NCBI GenBank assembly: GCA_001051155.2
Contig: JYIP02000012.1
Coordinates: forward strand, 434,001 to 498,000
From: Chrysoporthe austroafricana
Taxonomy: Eukaryota; Ascomycota; Sordariomycetes; Diaporthales; Cryphonectriaceae
Direction: 5' to 3'
Length of the DNA: 64,000 nt
The notes beneath the pieces were generated by a model that saw nothing but the letters and a program-made list of their open reading frames with translations, made no database searches and was not told the origin of the DNA. A program made the position numbers and the translations under genes. Below, in pieces: positions 24,606-36,200 of the stretch; the stretch's first letter is position 1, and each line of letters starts with the position of its first letter.

Positions 24606-25354
24606 ATGCCCCCAGCCAACCACGTAAGTCCTCTCGGGCCCGGATCTCTGAACAAACAAGATGATATGCACATCCATAGACCTGTTGCATTGAATTGCAT
24701 ACGACTGTCTCCCTTAGTCCACCCCACTAACTCTGATTCTCTATCGGTAGCACGGTACCATCTACTGGCTCGAGATCCCGGTCCTCTCTGCCGTCCGCGC
24801 AGCAGCCTTCTACACGGCCGTCTTCGGCTGGGAGTGCCACACGCTCCCACCCCCTGCGACATCGTCCATGTCGGCCAGGCATCCCTCCGCGGCCAACGGA
24901 AGCGAGGCCACGATCCACATGTTCCGCAAGGGCAGCGGGCGCGACGGGCTCAGAGGCGCGTTCATCCGGGTGCCGGAGGACTGTCTCATCCGGGCCTGGG
25001 ACATAGACCGCCCGGGCAAGATGGCCGTGCTGACGACGTTTGCGGTGGAGAGCATCGAGGAAACGTTGAGGAAGGTGGTGGAGATGTCTGGGAGGATGCA
25101 CTCGTGAGTCTCTTCAGGGCGCGCTAGCTTTCCTCCTTCAGATAGCAAACACTCCTTCTCCATCTTTGTTCCACCCCCTAACGACCGTTACTTCAACGAG
25201 GGGCAAAGTGGGCGACCTGTCATGTCATAGACACAACATGTATCGGCTGACCGATTGTGGCAGGCCAAAGACCGCAATTAATGATGGCATGGGATACCTC
25301 GCTCGCTTTGTCGACTGCGAAGGGAATCTACAGGGTATTTGGTCTCAAAACTGA
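24606..25354 (+). CDS. Small glyoxalase/bleomycin-resistance (VOC) fold protein
   Basis: Three exons, 24606-24623, 24751-25103 and 25264-25354, read in phase to 153 residues. The first exon encodes only MPPANH; the second starts HGTIYWLEIPVLSAVRAAAF and YTAVFGWEC, the beta-alpha-beta start of a vicinal oxygen chelate domain; the third ends NDGMGYLARFVDCEGNLQG, the matching end of the domain (F-x-D-x-x-G-N motif). Such proteins include glyoxalase I, dioxygenases and drug-binding proteins, so the activity cannot be assigned. The metal ligands are only partly evident: one candidate acid is in the third-exon motif, and the first-exon His precedes the usual position. Without the third exon the frame would stop early. 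Donors GTAAGT and GTGAGT; acceptors CGGTAG and TGGCAG. Confidence 0.8.
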
Positions 25355-25674
25355 GACTTTCTATATCCTCGACGGTTGACGGTACTATTTGGTACTTTTC
25401 ACTCCGGTCTTGGTATTGCTGAGATATCACTATGCTATACTGGGCGCGAATGTCCGCAGAAGAGAGACCGGACTTGCAGAGGCGATAGATAACTATATAC
25501 TTGAAGAGATTATGGGCACCCAAAAGCTAGTTATTAAATTAGGTTGATATTTACCAGAGTCCTGATGAGCTAGCCCTTTCTAGCAATGAGAAGCCTAGGA
25601 TTCTCCCTCTGATGTGTTCCTGACAACGTCCTGCGTTTGTTCGCACTTTAACCAAAGTCACTGGCAATGAATTA
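25355..25674. other. Intergenic region between convergent genes
   Basis: No gene. Contains 3' ends of the glyoxalase-fold gene and of the minus-strand dehydrogenase gene. Confidence 0.5.
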
Positions 25675-26772
25675 TTATGTCTGGCCATCGAGCATGTGTT
25701 GCAAGTCCGGCTGAACTTGAGAGATGACCTCGAGTATGTCCTGCCACGTGCTTGTCATGAAAGCCTCGTTCTTTGCCAGGTCCCCGACACTAGGACACGC
25801 ATCAGCACGAATAGTCCGAGATGGGTCGGGGAAGAGAGACTCACGGAGACAGAATGTCATGATGCCAGAATTTCCCACGGCTCTCCGGCCCGAGCGTAGT
25901 CGCGCTTACCAGCGACCGCGCCCCCTGCTCAGCGGTGCGCGCAAATATCGCCTGGAAGGCGGAGCCCGACAGCTTGGACCAGAGCCCAAATTTTCGGCCC
26001 AGGTCCGTCCTACACAGGTCGGGACAGACGGCATTGACGATGATGTTGTGCTCCTGGGAGGTCGCGCGCGCCACCGCCTGCATGGAAGCCATCCCGAGCA
26101 GCTTGACCATGCTGTATGATCTGGCAGGATCCCATCTCTCGCTGTCGGAGGCTGCCTTGAGGAGGCTGCCGTCGGCGTATGCGAACCAGTCCTCTTCTAC
26201 TCGGTCGTGCCCGTGGCTGTTGACAAAGGTCATGTGGACAGGCTGACCACGCGCTGCGGCCGTGGAACGGAGAATGGGAAGAAACATGATGGCCATGAGG
26301 GCGGTGGACAGGACATTGACCTGCACTGCCATTTCCCACCCCACAGAGGACTTCTCGAAGCTCGGGTTTCCCAGGCCGGCGTTGAGAAGCGCGATGTCGA
26401 GGTGCGGCGTCTCTCTCTCCAGGTGGCGTACAAAGGCCTGGACGGAGGCGAACTCGCCGAGGTCCACAGTCAGGACGACGATGGCACCACCGCTGCAGCC
26501 CGTCCGCGCCACGATGCGCCTCTTGGCCTCCTCGCCTCTGGCGGCGGATCGGACGGCGAGGATCAGCTTCTCCGCGCCGAGGACGGCGTACTTGGCAGCG
26601 GCCTCGCCAGGCCTGTGTTCGCGCCGGTGACGAGGGCAGTCTTGCTCGCGAAAGAGACCTGGAAGTCTTTGGGTGGGTTGTTGCGGGACCACCACATCGC
26701 AGCGAGTTGGCCCAGGCCCGGAGGCGGGCCCCCTGGTGCCTCATGAGCCGTGATGATGTTTGAGTCCGACAT
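25675..26772 (-). pseudogene. Short-chain dehydrogenase/reductase with a 1-nt lesion in the cofactor motif
   Basis: An otherwise complete NAD(P)-dependent SDR. From the ATG at 26772 the frame reads [15 protein letters not shown] to [12 protein letters not shown] and then leaves the family frame at about 26607; from there the adjacent frame continues [20 protein letters not shown] through the rest of the enzyme. One base of a glycine codon in TGxxxGxG appears missing. Downstream features are intact: LLNAGLG, catalytic Ser in [13 protein letters not shown] (Tyr/Lys pair), and [14 protein letters not shown] 55-nt intron (25790-25844, GTGAGT to CCTAG) leads to the last exon 25675-25789 ending LQHMLDGQT. 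No GT-AG intron explains the shift. It is either a recent pseudogene or a sequencing error. The substrate is unknown. Confidence 0.75.
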
Positions 26773-28128
26773 GGTAGTGCGGTCTGTGCTACAAATGTGA
26801 TGTTTCTTGCTCGCTAATATGTATCTGGGGAGTGATCCGTCTCTCCTGATCTGAGTAAAAAATAAAAAGACAGAAAAAAAGGGGAGAAGGGAAAAAAAAG
26901 GAAAGGTAAAAGAAAAGAAAAGGGAATAGGAGACCGGTTGGCTAGTTTCAGGAAAGAATCTTGGAGCGTTGGCTAAGGCCCGGTTTCGTCAAATGAATGT
27001 GTGTTGAGAGGGAGGGCGATGTATAGAGAGAGGAGAAGGCACAACGGTAGCAATTGTATACGGCCTATGTATCTTATATACAGACGTTGACCTGACGAGG
27101 CTCGTGGTGGGAGCAGTATAAGGCTGAGTGAAGACGGAACTAATTAGTCCATCCTCTGCGGAGACTTGCCCGTATGAGTTAGCGCCCACACCTCTTGGGT
27201 GGATAGAAGGTATTCCTCTGCAAGCACCCTTGAGCTGTTCAAAGCGCTTCACGAATCGATATCCTTAAAATAGTCCTAATCCGCTCATTCAGTTGTCGGC
27301 CGGGCAAGTGAGCGGATCAATAATCAGCGTGCGGAGGACGGCCGTGGAGTGGAATGTTTTGTGTGCACCCCGTAACCGTGCTAGATGATAGGTAAAATAC
27401 TGTATTGTAGCTCACACCCTCAACGATATACTAAGGTACTGGTTATAATATTGACAGTTTTTTACAGCTCGTTTTAATTACGATAACTTTTATGATTCTT
27501 CCGCAATGTCCCACGGGCAGCCACCCTTGGACTCCCCTTGCCTGCATATCGCCCACCACTTACTACGCCGAGGCTTCCTAAACGGGCAATCGTACTAGGA
27601 CGCTTTTCTGTAGGCTGTGAGCAGAAAGTGAGGCGGTCCAGGAAAACCAATCAGGAGACCGTAACAGTTGCCACAGGCGCTACTTCTTGTCACGCATGAG
27701 AATTCTCACTAAGCAGGGTTAAAATGTTTCATTTTTAAGCTAGCATGTATAAATAAAGTAACGTCATTTAGTCTCTCCACCCCGATGGCGTTTCCCAGAG
27801 CAGCCTTGGGAACTAACGTCCTGTTCGTTCATTTCAAACCGCGTGTATGGTCACACTTCTGGTGGTTACTGATATTAACGCATGGTATTGGACATATCCT
27901 ATCAGGAAGCCATGATTTTCAAAGTTCTCCCTGAATGAAGATAAAGAAAGAAAAGGAAAGGCAAGGAAGAGCTGACTAGTGCTGACCTCCTTATCCTGCC
28001 CGTGGCCCCCGCTATACCCACTGGCATACCCTCAACACAAAACAATCATTTCAACTGATTGGACCGATAATTATACATGACCCTCTTGACACACGGACTA
28101 CCATCACTCCAGACATCGACTGCCCGAA
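26773..28128. other. AT-richer intergenic region upstream of the HET-domain gene
   Basis: Includes an A/G homopolymer-rich tract at 26858-26930 just upstream of the dehydrogenase, then about 1.1 kb of AT-richer DNA without coding signals. No transposon ends recognised. The change in base composition starts here and continues through the HET gene. Confidence 0.5.
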
Positions 28129-30842
28129 ATGGACCACATACCTGATATCGGCCCACACGCGATTCGAGTACCATATTTGGTGGGAAATGCCTGGGATGGC
28201 GGAGACTTCCATACATATGCCGAGCGACAACAGTATCTCAAGAACCACGAGCTCCAAACCGGTGGCAGCGATGGCATGGGTCTGGAGCCACTGGGAGTTA
28301 TGCAGCTTCTCCAAACATGGCTGTTCTTTGGGCTCTTCGAAGAGGTGATGAGAATTGCGGGCATCGAGTTCGACGCGGACGACTTTATCGAGCTTGACGA
28401 ACAAGGATCTAGGATCACGACTATAAAATTGCCGAATTATCTCGTCAGACTACTCGAATTCGAAAGAGCAGAGTCATCTGGCAGAGCCGAACGATGTCGG
28501 AAGATAATGTCCTATATGCGGACCGTATCAGTGTGGGCCGAGCTGCACTACAGGTACGGGGACGAGAAGGAGAACATAGCAGACCAGGACTTCGTTAGGC
28601 AAGTAGGCGGTCCGGTGCTTCTGTCTCTATCTCAAGCCTCCCTAGCCCTAAGTGAAGCCTGCAAGGCCATCTACCAAGACGACTTTATCCAGGGCACTGG
28701 TGTGGTTAGACAGGCGGTTGGCGCCCGTTTCTTGCAAAATTTGATGAAAGCAGAGGGGTGGTGTCCTAGCCATATCACAAAGCTACTCCGACTAGGTGAC
28801 CGGGAGCTTTTATATGCCGCTTATACTTACGGTCTGCGCGGTTCTGACACCAAACCTCTGGATCACTCACACTGCAACGATGGCTTTTGCAAGCTGAATC
28901 AGATTGACGTGGATACTTATCGCTTTCAGCACCAGGACGCTGGATGTGACTGCAAACTTCTCGAGGTTGATCGACAGAAGCTGGAGTCAATTATTCTTGA
29001 AGGTGGAATTCCTGTCTGCCAAGTCGTCAAGGAAACCGACGGAAAAAACCCCGAGAAATATCGCATCCAAGTCGAAGTAGCTTATGAGCATCGGCCGTAC
29101 ATCGCAATTTCGCATGTCTGGTCGCACGGCCTCGGGAACCCAAGGGAGAATGGACTTCCACTCTGTGCCCTTAAGCACATTCAAACCATCATGGATGGTA
29201 GTTGGCATAGGCTTGGACAGTTAGGGATACGACACCCTCGAGACGAGTACGGATGTCGACATGGATTCTGGATGGACACACTTTGTGTTCCAGTGCATCC
29301 CTCCGCCAGGGCACTGCGAACGAAGGCAATTGCTCAAATGAAGGACATATATGGTGGTGCCGCCACCGTGTTCGTCTTGGACAAAGGTCTTCAGGACCGT
29401 ATGACGTGGAAAACTCTGTCGGAGGGACTGATTTCACTGATGCTGAGCTCATGGTCGAGCAGATTATGGACCCTTCAGGAGGCAGTCCTTGCCAAAAGAC
29501 TGCACGTGCTGATGAGTGATGGCAAGGCCTTCGATCTTGATGACTTAGTCACAAGGCTCATCAATCAGCTAAGCGGGAAGGCGAGTCTTCTATTACTCCT
29601 GATATCTTCTCCGACTTCTCTTTATCCGCGTCAACTTTTATCCCAAATTTCCACATGAAGCTCTCTTCCTCAAGTTCTTAGTCTAACTGTTGATTATTCT
29701 AGGGCACCTTCCCACTCAACACTCGATTCTACTCTCGTCTCGCCATGTCTGTTCTGCAATATTGGATAAGCATTCGTCCGTATGCCTCCCTCACACCAAT
29801 TCTTACCCAGGTACATCAGCAGCCTGGACAGGCCTTGGTATCCTCAACGACCCAGATGGACAGCACCAGAGCAGCCACCGTGCTTGGCTCCTTAGGCTTC
29901 CGGTCAACAACTCGTTCTTCCGACGAAACGGTTTGCATAGCCGCCCTGCTAGGTTTGGACGTCAAGCCAGTACTCGAGATTACGTGTGACACAGAAGACG
30001 AGACCTGCGAGCAACGAATGATCCGCCTGCTTCTCGATTTGTCTGATGTTCCCACCTCCCTGATTTTCTCCGGAGGCCCAAAGCTTTCAGCACCCGGATG
30101 GCGCTGGGCCCCATGTTCGCTCCTTCAGTCTACCTCTGGCGAACCAAGCGCGGTGATTCACGGGTCTGAGCGAGCCACTGCCACTTCTGATGGACTTCGG
30201 TGTACTATGGATGCAATACTAATCGCAATGGATGTGGGTAATGCACCACAATTCAACGTCTTGGAGCTGGGAGTTTCCTCTGCGGGTCCGATTCTGGTTT
30301 CAAATCCACCAGGCGAAGGGAATCACTGGACTAAGCTTCCACCCGCCGACCCCCAGAAGCCTCGACAGCTGGTGCTGTTACTCAAGGGACCCATGAATGA
30401 GGGAATTGCAACTGTAGCAATGCTTGGTCTCGTCACATCACGCCCATTGGACTTGAACGCAGAGTTTTCCAAAGGGACAGTCAAGTCAGGTGCAAACGTA
30501 ACCATCCGCGCCGATAAAGAAAAGAGCCTCCAAGGAGGCAGAGTGGGCATTCGCTACGTTGGGGTTATCATGGACCGGGCAGGGACAGCTCGTACCCCTC
30601 AAGAAAAGATCATGGACGTAGATGAGGCGAGGTACGCAGAGAACTTTCACAGAAAGACACGTGAGGAATGCGGTGATGAAGAGGAGCAGAAGGAAGAGGC
30701 TATATCGATTCAATGCCTCAGGGTTATGGTCGCCGTACGGCAGCAGCCACTGGGATCGCCACAGGCATTGGAAGAGATGGCCCGGCGGTTCTCTCCCGTT
30801 CCAGGAATCGTGATATCAGAGAAGAAATGGCTCCTAACATAA
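28129..30842 (+). CDS. HET-domain (heterokaryon incompatibility type) protein
   Basis: Exons 28129-29580 and 29703-30842 give 863 residues. The intron is best read as GC-AG: AAG then GCGAGT at the donor, and TCTAAC branch site with TTCTAG acceptor. Joining there restores one frame (LSGK then GTFPLNTRFYSRLAMSVL). The HET domain spans about residues 324-457: YIAISHVWSHGLGNP, FWMDTLCVPV, AIAQMKDIYGGAATVFVLD and SRLWTLQEAVLAKRLHV. A Cys-rich motif (HCNDGFCKL, then GCDCKLL) lies just before it, as in many family members. HET proteins can trigger cell death on non-self recognition or fusion of unlike strains; the partner is not predictable. The C-terminal half (about 380 residues) has an SDETVCIAALLGLD stretch, also usual in the family. 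AT-richer than the neighbouring genes, consistent with an accessory locus. Confidence 0.88.
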
Positions 30843-31505
30843 TGCTGGCCTTGATGTATACCATTATCCTACTAAAATCAATCATATTTCTCCTTCACCC
30901 CGCTCATAGAAATACCCGTGGACTTCGAATAGTCGGCCTCGTCTCCCCCCAAACCCTTTCGTCGCGGGATCACAAATGATCCAAGTACCCTTATATTTAT
31001 TGCTCTTTATTTTCTCTCGTACTATCCCGAGTTGCTAACCCTGTGGCTGTCCTCTTCCTTTTCCTCGGCGCCGCTCTTCAGTATACTATGTATCCACTTG
31101 CGCCTTCATTATTGCTGATTTCGTAGTGCTTTCTTGCTTGCTTCTTGATGAATTACCTATGCTTCAAACTTGTCTATGGCAACTTGCTGAATTCAATTTG
31201 GCGGGTAGATCAAGTGGAATCATTGGATTTGGGATGAAGCACTAGGGACAGTGGTACTTCTTACTACTGAGTACTTGGATGTGAGGAATGTCGTTAAGGC
31301 CCCTGAGATGGCTTAGTCAGCTCACCCTGCAGTATAGCACCGAAGTACCTACGAAAATACTCCTGGAACCGCGGAGACACGACCATTGCTTTGTCGTTCA
31401 GACACCCATAAAACCTGCCCAGCCCCGTCAGGCCTGACTTCCTTGTCTGACAAGGTGGCCTACTCACTCCTGTAGATGTAGAAGGCTCCCTTTAGACCTG
31501 TCAAG
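30843..31505. other. Intergenic region
   Basis: AT-richer in its first half, changing to GC-rich promoter-like DNA before the J-protein gene. No gene seen. Confidence 0.5.
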
Positions 31506-32780
31506 ATGTCACAGTCACAGATGCTCTCCCTGGCGGGGTGGACATTCCTCCCGGATGTAAGTCGCGTGCCCCCTTCGCCATCGTCATCGCCGTCGCCCTC
31601 CCCATCCACTCGCCAGGTGCCTCTCTTGTGGCCCGCTGCTGACAGAGGATCACGCCAGATGGCCACCCGCTTCCTCCAGAACCTCTACTACAACGTCACC
31701 ATCCGCGCCGGCGACCCTCGACCGCAGCCAGGCCATCCCCGCTGGGCCGAGCACTACAGGCGCATCTACATCTTTGTCGTCTGCGCGTACCTGCTGTTCA
31801 CCGTCTACGAGGCCGACTGGGAGCTCCAGCGCCCCGCAAACAGGGACTTCTACTCCGTCCTGGGCGTCATGCCTGACGCGGGCGTCAAGGAGATCAAGAA
31901 GCGCTACCGCCAGCTCTCCGCCGTCATGCACCCGGACAAGGCCTCCGGCTCCGCGGCCTTCAACAGGGATCTGTACGTCCAAATCCAGACCGCGCAGGAG
32001 ACGCTCACCGACGAGGCAGCGCGCTTCGCCTACGACCGTTTCGGGCCGGCCGTGGCCAACTGGCACGAGTGTCTCACGATACGCCAGTACGTGATGAAGG
32101 GCGCGAGGGACGTGCTGATATACTACGGCGTGGGCGCCGTCGTGCTCTACGCCTTCCCGAAGCTGGGCTACTTCCGCGAGGGGATCTTCTGGCGGTGGCT
32201 CGCCTTCGCAGCCCTGCTCGCGTTCGAGCTGCACACCGTCACGCGGCCGGACTACCCGTGGCTCCTCGACAACCTGGTCAACCCGCTCCTCGCCAACGTC
32301 ATCAACCCCGTCCTGTCCTTCTGGGCCCCCGGCAATGTCCACTCGCTGTACGTCCCCTTCCAGGCCATCGTCATCGCGCGCAAGCTCAGCATCACCTTCT
32401 CCATCGCGCTGAACCAGGTGCTGCCCTTCCTGAGCGCCGACACCCGGGGCGGGCGCATCCGGATGAGGCCGAACAGCGACGACGCTGGGATGTCGCAGAG
32501 CCTCGACGAGCTCGACAAGGCTGTGCACATCGTGCACGAGGAGGCGAAGCGCATGGTGCAGATGGAGGCGACGCCGTTCACGGGCGACGCGCAGGTCATG
32601 ATGATGCTGCGCGACAAGGTCAAGAGGTGGCTGGTCGATAACACCGTGCGGAACGACCCTATGACGAAGGCGGCGATCCACGCGAGGATCGCGAGGCGGC
32701 GACAGGACGCGCCGGCCGGCGCGCAGGGGAACGGCGTCAGGATGAGGAAGCCAAGCAGGGCAGCGAATCATGATGCCTGA
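31506..32780 (+). CDS. Membrane-anchored DnaJ (Hsp40) co-chaperone
   Basis: Two exons, 31506-31556 and 31659-32780, separated by a 102-nt intron (GTAAGT to CGCCAG). Because 102 is divisible by three the frame is also open through the intron, so an unspliced isoform with 34 extra residues is possible; the Ser/Pro-rich content of that insert suggests it is spliced. The product has 390 residues: a hydrophobic segment at about 53-66 (YIFVVCAYLLFTVY), a J domain at about 79-135 with FYSVLGV, KKRYRQLSAVM and the HPD motif at 108-110, then hydrophobic segments around 160-215 (VLIYYGVGAVVLYAF, WLAFAALLAFEL). The HPD motif stimulates Hsp70 ATPase. Membrane location (ER is likely for fungal relatives) is inferred. 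The basic tail (RIARRRQD) is cytosolic or luminal depending on topology. Confidence 0.9.
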   Translation: MSQSQMLSLAGWTFLPDVSRVPPSPSSSPSPSPSTRQVPLLWPAADRGSRQMATRFLQNLYYNVTIRAGDPRPQPGHPRWAEHYRRIYIFVVCAYLLFTVYEADWELQRPANRDFYSVLGVMPDAGVKEIKKRYRQLSAVMHPDKASGSAAFNRDLYVQIQTAQETLTDEAARFAYDRFGPAVANWHECLTIRQYVMKGARDVLIYYGVGAVVLYAFPKLGYFREGIFWRWLAFAALLAFELHTVTRPDYPWLLDNLVNPLLANVINPVLSFWAPGNVHSLYVPFQAIVIARKLSITFSIALNQVLPFLSADTRGGRIRMRPNSDDAGMSQSLDELDKAVHIVHEEAKRMVQMEATPFTGDAQVMMMLRDKVKRWLVDNTVRNDPMTKAAIHARIARRRQDAPAGAQGNGVRMRKPSRAANHDA

Positions 32781-32944
32781 GTGCGGCAGTGTTCTTACTA
32801 AATAGTACAACCAAATCAAGGAGCAATCCAGCTATCTTGCCAGTTCCCGTGCGCCCGCCTGTTTCCCAATGCCATATGCTTAGACCAATGCCAAATTACG
32901 GTGAATCGCGTATAGGATGAATGCGGCTCAGATTGGCGGGCTGA

Positions 32945-35092
32945 TCACAGCCTCTGCCGGCCTCTAGTCTCGATGGGTATCAGCACCATCGCTATAAACG
33001 CCGCAAATATTAGTGCCGCCGCCAGATAGATAGGTGTAGTCGTGCCATCCCCCGGGATGTTCGCCGCCAAGATCGGTGCGATGAGCCCTGCGATCCTGTT
33101 CAGAAAGCTCGCCACGCCCGTCCCGGCGCCTCGCACGGGGGCAGGGCTATCACACATGCAGTCAGCTTCCAGCGATGATCCGGGCGACGGGTCCCGCAGG
33201 GGGGGGGGGGGGGACGAAAAAAAGGACTTACAAGATCTCCGGCGTGAAAGCATAAAGCACGCCGTACATGATGTTCTGGCTGAAAGCCTCGACACACGAG
33301 AACGCAAGCTGCGCGGGCCCCGTCTTCCCGTAGCTGACGAACAGGAACAGGAAGCTCGCCGACACGAACGTCGAGATCGCGAGCGTGCCTTTCCTACCTA
33401 GGAACGCAGACTGGCTGTCCACCGTGAAGTAGGCCAGCACGCTGCCCGGCACGCCGACGAGGCTCAAGATCGCATAGTCCCGGTACGTCGCGGCCGAGAT
33501 CTTGGTCGGGTCCGTGTTCCCGTCCGCCCGCGGCGCGTGCTGCGCGGAGGACTCGTTCCCGTGGGATAGGTACTGCGGCAGGAAGGCGTTGAACAGCGGG
33601 TAGCCCATGCCGATGGTCGCCCAGCAGAACCAGACGAGGGCCGTCGCGAGGCCGAGCCTGCGGTTGCCGAACAGGGGGCGAAGGCGCGCGCCGGAGAACC
33701 TCTCGAGGCGGGCCTTCAGGACGCTCTTGGCCGAGAGGTCACGCGCGCCGCCGTGGCGCAGCCGCGAGGTCTCGCGATGGTGCCCCGCGCCGCCGCCCTC
33801 GCCCTCGACTACGGCGTCGAGGATGTCCTCCGTCAGCCACGTCTTGGCGCCGTTCCTGTACGCGAGCCCGTGGACGACAGCGACGGCCTCGGGCTGCCGG
33901 CCGCGCGAGAGGAGGTACTTGGGGCTCTCGAAGAGGTGGAAGACGAAGAAGCGCAGGGCGAACATGACGAGCGTGATGATGCCGATGGACAGCACGAACC
34001 GCCGCCAGCCCTGGTCGGCGGGCCAGCGCGCGATGAAGAACCAGGCCAGCAGGGAGCTCGCGAGCTGGCCGACGGGCCACCAGACGCTCAACAGCGTGAG
34101 CAGGCTGCTCGAGGCGTCCGGGAGGAACTCGAGGAACAGGGCGCCGTCGACGGGCAGGTTGCCGCCGACGCCGAAGCCCAGCAGGGCGAAGAGGAAGCAC
34201 ACCGCCGGCCAGGTCGGCGCGAACGACACGAGGATGCCGAACACGGCGGTGATGAGGAGGGTGGCATTGAAGGCGATGCGCCGGCCGAGGATGTCGGAGC
34301 CGATGCCCCAGGTGAATGCGCCGAAGCAGAGGCCGAGGTAGACGTACGAGGTCGTGTAGCGGACCTGTTTCTCGGAGACGGAGAATTCGGCCGAGAGCGA
34401 GGGCAGGATTAGGGAGACGCCCTGCGTGAAGTCAGTGACGGTACTCTGGGGAATGCGGATGGCCGGGGCGGGCGGCGGCATGAGACTGTCTCACTCACCT
34501 GCATCCAGAGGCTGGGGACGTCGGGTCAGCGAAAGGACGCACCGTGAAGAGGTCATGGCGACAGAGGGACATACTTATCTGCAAACCATCCAAACCCACA
34601 CAATATGAACAGCTGCCAGTTATACCTTCCCATCCCTATGTCCTGCACAGCTTTGTTTATGATCATCGATTTCACTATCGGCTGTCAGCGCCCAAGTGCG
34701 GATATGCTCACTCACACCCTCCCCAACAAGTTAAGTCTTAGCAGCACAAAGAGCATCGAACAGGGCGCAGACTTACTCTCATAATCCGAGCCCCCTCCTC
34801 CCATCTCCCTACGCACCTCCTTCCTCAGCCCTTCAATGCTATACTCGGCGGCGCTCATCTCCAGCATCGCTGCGGCCTCATCACCACGGCCGTCCTTGGG
34901 ATCATCATCCTCCTCCTGCTGCCTGTCGTCCTCGACGTCGTGTTCCGGCAGCTCCTCATACTCCGTCCGGCCGCACCTAGCAGAGTGACTATGCAGATGC
35001 GCCCGCTCGAGCGGGACCAGGACGCCCGTGTAGTCGGCGACGGACTCGACACGTGAGCTGCGCCATCGCCAGGCAGTTATGCGGCCGGCCAT
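32945..35092 (-). CDS. MFS transporter, SV2/SVOP-like, with a 13-nt microexon
   Basis: Five exons read on the minus strand: 34777-35092, 34575-34674, 34499-34511, 33232-34421 and 32945-33146; they join to 606 residues. The N-terminal 100 residues are hydrophilic with an acidic block (EEDDDPKD). Exon 2 begins the transporter (GMGRYNWQLFILCGFGWFAD); the 13-nt exon 3 encodes only the end of an Asn codon plus LWMQ; exon 4 continues GVSLILPSL. This reproduces the usual family sequence DNLWMQGVSLIL. Motif A-like GSDILGRRIAFN, a loop motif ESPKYLLSRGR and the end motif TPEIF/PAPVRGAGTG are typical of the phosphate/carboxylate/SVOP-like branch. The substrate is unknown. Donors are GTAAGT, GTATGT, GTGAGT and GTAAGT. 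The last intron contains a 15-G run (33199-33213). Confidence 0.87.
33199..33213. repeat. Poly-G run inside an intron
   Basis: Fifteen consecutive G on the plus strand within the last intron of the minus-strand SVOP-like transporter gene, where it forms a C-tract upstream of the acceptor. Read length here is error-prone. Confidence 0.9.
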
Positions 35093-36200
35093 GCCGACCC
35101 CGTCCTCTCAAGTCGGATCTGGGCCCCGTAGGGACGGTGACGGGGTGCCGGTAGCGAGAGAAGACAAAAAACACTGTAGACAGGAAGAGAGAGAGACAGA
35201 AAGAGACAGCCCGCTGACCAGGGCGGCAAGAGGCTGGAGAAATAATGTCTATGTCCACGTGCGAACGGTAGGTAGACAGAGTGAGACACAGCTCGTGTCT
35301 CGGGCGGCCCCGGCGTCCTGGCTGGGGCCGTAAGCGTCGGATGTCGGTGTCCTGGCCTGGCCGCAAGGAGAAACAAAACCCACGCCCAACTCGCTCCGTG
35401 CGCAGCCAACTTTCGAGAATGGAGAGGGAGAATGCAGACAACGCCCCTGCACTTTTGGAGATGAGAAAGGGAAAAGACCAGGCCCGGATGCTAGGGAAAC
35501 GAACGTCTCGTGCGGGATCGTCGGCGCACGGTGGCGTATACATATATGTGCCTAGGTCGAAACGAGACACTGCGCCGCTCGCGGGGTTGCGTTCGAGGGA
35601 CCAGCCTGCAGGCGGCCTCGGCCCGTGACCGCGCATTGCTCGGCGGCTGATCGCTGCAACCATCACGAAGTCCCGAGCTAATAATGCGAGGGGAGTGTGG
35701 ACGAGGTACAGATTAGCTTTGCTCGTCAGCGCAATATGGGGGTTCCTGTTCAGGCGTCCATGCAGGCCGTTTAGTAGGCAGCACGGGAGTATAAAATACA
35801 GGTGTGAGTGCCAACCCCTTCCTCTCTGATGGCGCCTTCATCCCTCTCGAACACCGAGAACACCTCTCGAGGTAGAAGTACATGAAGACAGAACCTTGAG
35901 GAAATCAACTTGAATTCCCTCCGTGTGCTCCCTGACAGTTATGAAGACCTGTACGCAAAAAAGAGCCATTGAATCTCCGGTATCCCTTCCAGCCTGGTTC
36001 CAAGCCTGGTCCTAGCCGTTGCCGTCCCTCCGATGGAGAGAGAAAAACAAGAAGAGAAAAAAAAAGAGAGGCCAAAACAAGCCCGATACCCAAACACAGA
36101 CGCCTATTTCCAGTCGCAATGCGCTGGCATTCCGTCATCATTTCATAACGCATGATCAACGCCCACCTCCTTAACCCCCAGCCAGAAACTCAAGAGAACT
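35093..36200. other. Intergenic region between divergently placed transporter promoter and ATG7 3' end
   Basis: GC-rich, with purine-rich tracts at 35150-35210 and 36040-36075. The open frames on both strands look non-coding. It should contain the SVOP-like transporter promoter and the ATG7 3' UTR. Confidence 0.5.

Noticed and set aside
31650..32819. A 389-codon minus-strand frame opposite the J-protein gene
   Set aside because: It is the antisense shadow of a well-supported J-domain gene with strong GC3 bias.
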